Source: Planctomycetota bacterium (GTDB lineage: Bacteria > Planctomycetota > Planctomycetia > Pirellulales > Pirellulaceae). From it: a stretch of 16,067 bases of DNA. The notes beneath the pieces are model-generated. The model saw only the letters and a list, made by a program, of their open reading frames with translations, ran no database searches and had not been told where the DNA came from. Where the stretch lies: the NCBI GenBank assembly GCA_026692885.1, contig JAPLNJ010000575.1:1-16067 (forward strand), read 5' to 3'. The translations under genes were made by a program, and so were the position numbers. Positions 14,862 to 16,067 of the stretch are shown here, piece after piece (the first letter of the stretch is position 1; each line of letters starts with the position of its first letter).

Positions 14862-15977
14862 ATGATGCTATTGCGTGGAATGTCATGGGAGCCATGGACT
14901 CGGCTGATCAGGGACAGTTGCCGGGCTGCCGTCAGCGGGCCGCAACACGTGTTTCTCTGCGTGGCGGATCACTATGAGCCGGATTGGGGGCAGGCGGACG
15001 AGGACGTACGTCTGGCGCGTGTCGAACGTTGGGTCCGCGATTACCCGCAGTCCGTCGCGGGGTTGGCGGACAGCCTGGGGCGTTCCCCGCAACACACGTT
15101 CTTCTTCCCCTTGGAGGAGTACCGTCCGCGACTGTTGGATCAGCTGGCCGGACTCTGTCACCTCGGCTTCGGCGAAGTCGAAGTGCACCTGCACCACGAC
15201 CGCGACACCTCCGAGCACCTGCGGGAGAGGCTGGAGTGGTTCAAGCAGACACTGTACCAGGAGCACGGCTTGTTGCATCGCGACGCCGAGGGGCAGGTGC
15301 GTTACGGCTTCATCCACGGCAATTGGGCCTTGGACAATTCGCACCCCGACGGTTGCTGGTGCGGGGTCAACGACGAACTGACCATCCTCCGCCAGACGGG
15401 CTGCTACGCCGACTTCACCATGCCCGCCGCTCCGGACCCAGCGCAGACGCGGACGATCAACAGCATCTATTACGCAATCGACGATCCGGCCCGTCCCAAG
15501 TCGCACGACGTGGGTACAGCGGCGCGCGTGGGCGGCGTCCCGCCGGCCGAGGGCTTGTTGATGATCCAAGGCCCCTTGGCCTTGGACTGGCGGGATCGCA
15601 AGGCCGGCGTGCTGCCCCGACTGGAAAACGGCGACCTGCATGCGCGGCGTCCGCCGTCCGTCGGCCGTCTGAAGCTCTGGCAGCGCGCCGCTGTGGGCGT
15701 GCAAGGGCGGCCGGAATGGACGTTTGTCAAACTGCACACGCACGGCGCCAAACCGGCCAACACCGAGGTGCTGCTGGGACCACCGATGCGAGAACTGCAC
15801 CAGGCGTTGGCACAGCACGCCCGAACGGAGCGGGATTTTCGCTACTACTATGTGACCGCTCGCGAGCTGGCCGATTTGGTCCACGCCGCCGAAGCAGGGG
15901 TCACCGATCCGTGCAGCGTGTTGGCCAGGGCACCCGGCGTCTCGCTGGTTTCCCCGTCGGCGGCCAGCGACAACTGA
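14862..15977 (+). CDS. Conserved polysaccharide-cluster protein, deacetylase-like, function unknown
   Basis: Soluble protein of 371 residues without signal peptide or membrane helix. I recognise the style of a conserved family found beside exopolysaccharide genes, but its function is not established. It has His/Asp-rich blocks that look like a metal centre: VADHYEPDW (34-42), HTFFFPLEEY (78-87), EVHLHHDRD (107-115), YGFIHGNWALDNS (148-160), GCYADFTMPAAPDPAQT (180-196), SIYYAIDDPARPKSHD (201-216) and FVKLHTHG (288-295). The order of an acidic strand end, HxHH, HGN and C-terminal HTHG recalls a NodB-like barrel, but the canonical TFDDG is absent, so a distant deacetylase or other metal hydrolase is inference. 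TAGGAG at 14852-14857 allows ATG 14862 or ATG 14865; the second has better spacing. It is the last gene of the operon. Confidence 0.75.
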   Translation: MMLLRGMSWEPWTRLIRDSCRAAVSGPQHVFLCVADHYEPDWGQADEDVRLARVERWVRDYPQSVAGLADSLGRSPQHTFFFPLEEYRPRLLDQLAGLCHLGFGEVEVHLHHDRDTSEHLRERLEWFKQTLYQEHGLLHRDAEGQVRYGFIHGNWALDNSHPDGCWCGVNDELTILRQTGCYADFTMPAAPDPAQTRTINSIYYAIDDPARPKSHDVGTAARVGGVPPAEGLLMIQGPLALDWRDRKAGVLPRLENGDLHARRPPSVGRLKLWQRAAVGVQGRPEWTFVKLHTHGAKPANTEVLLGPPMRELHQALAQHARTERDFRYYYVTARELADLVHAAEAGVTDPCSVLARAPGVSLVSPSAASDN

Positions 15978-16067
15978 CTCCGCCGCAGCCCTGGGACCGG
16001 CGTATCAATAAGGCGAGCGGCAGGAAATAACTTACCCGTAGGACGGCCCTCCGAGGCCGTCTGGTAA
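15978..16067. other. Right-edge intergenic sequence with a hairpin
   Basis: The 90 bases after the last stop hold no gene. A stem GACGGCC (16042-16048) with GGCCGTC (16055-16061) and a 6-base loop lies 64 bases after the stop. It could end the operon transcript or be a repeat of the kind seen elsewhere in the window. The window ends before a T-tract could be judged. Confidence 0.5.

Overview
The window looks like a GC-rich chromosomal segment from a planctomycete, probably of the Pirellulales type. This rests on a secreted NPCBM plus GH36-like enzyme, a very large soluble multi-PAS kinase, and intergenic spaces filled with long palindromic repeats. It is an inference from gene style, because no rRNA or marker gene is present.

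Layout: positions 1-464 are non-coding and hold a perfect 23-bp inverted repeat and a nested pair of inverted repeats that reaches into the stop codon of the next gene. On the minus strand follow a secreted NPCBM/GH36-like alpha-galactosidase (465-3092) and a six-PAS NarL-type histidine kinase (3364-6522). Divergent from the kinase begins a plus-strand set of surface polysaccharide genes in three blocks: (1) SAM methyltransferase and GNAT/FemAB-like acyltransferase (6879-8786); (2) GT4 glycosyltransferase and NodB-type polysaccharide deacetylase (9437-11487); (3) a second GT4, a membrane GT2 and a deacetylase-like protein of unknown function (12241-15977). Together they look like part of an exopolysaccharide locus: sugar transfer by GT2 and GT4 enzymes, decoration by the methyltransferase and acyltransferase, and trimming by deacetylases. 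No polymerase, flippase, chain-length regulator or exosortase is inside the window, so the locus probably continues past the right edge.

Regulation: blocks 1 and 3 are each preceded by a close match to the sigma-54 -24/-12 promoter (6818-6834 and 12131-12147). Both lie downstream of copies of the same intergenic repeat, which carries a conserved GCCCC-GATA-GGGGC dyad.

Repeats: the spaces between blocks hold a dispersed repeat family (6616-6763, 8861-9107, and inverted at 11850-11974), a 620-bp composite bounded by exact 22-bp inverted arms, and two unrelated 160-bp palindromic elements flanking the deacetylase gene. The element at 10621-10781 is bordered by 10-bp direct repeats and supplies the stop codon of the GT4 gene. 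Removing it together with one direct repeat restores an open frame that ends in an ATGA overlap with the deacetylase start. This is the most telling observation in the window.
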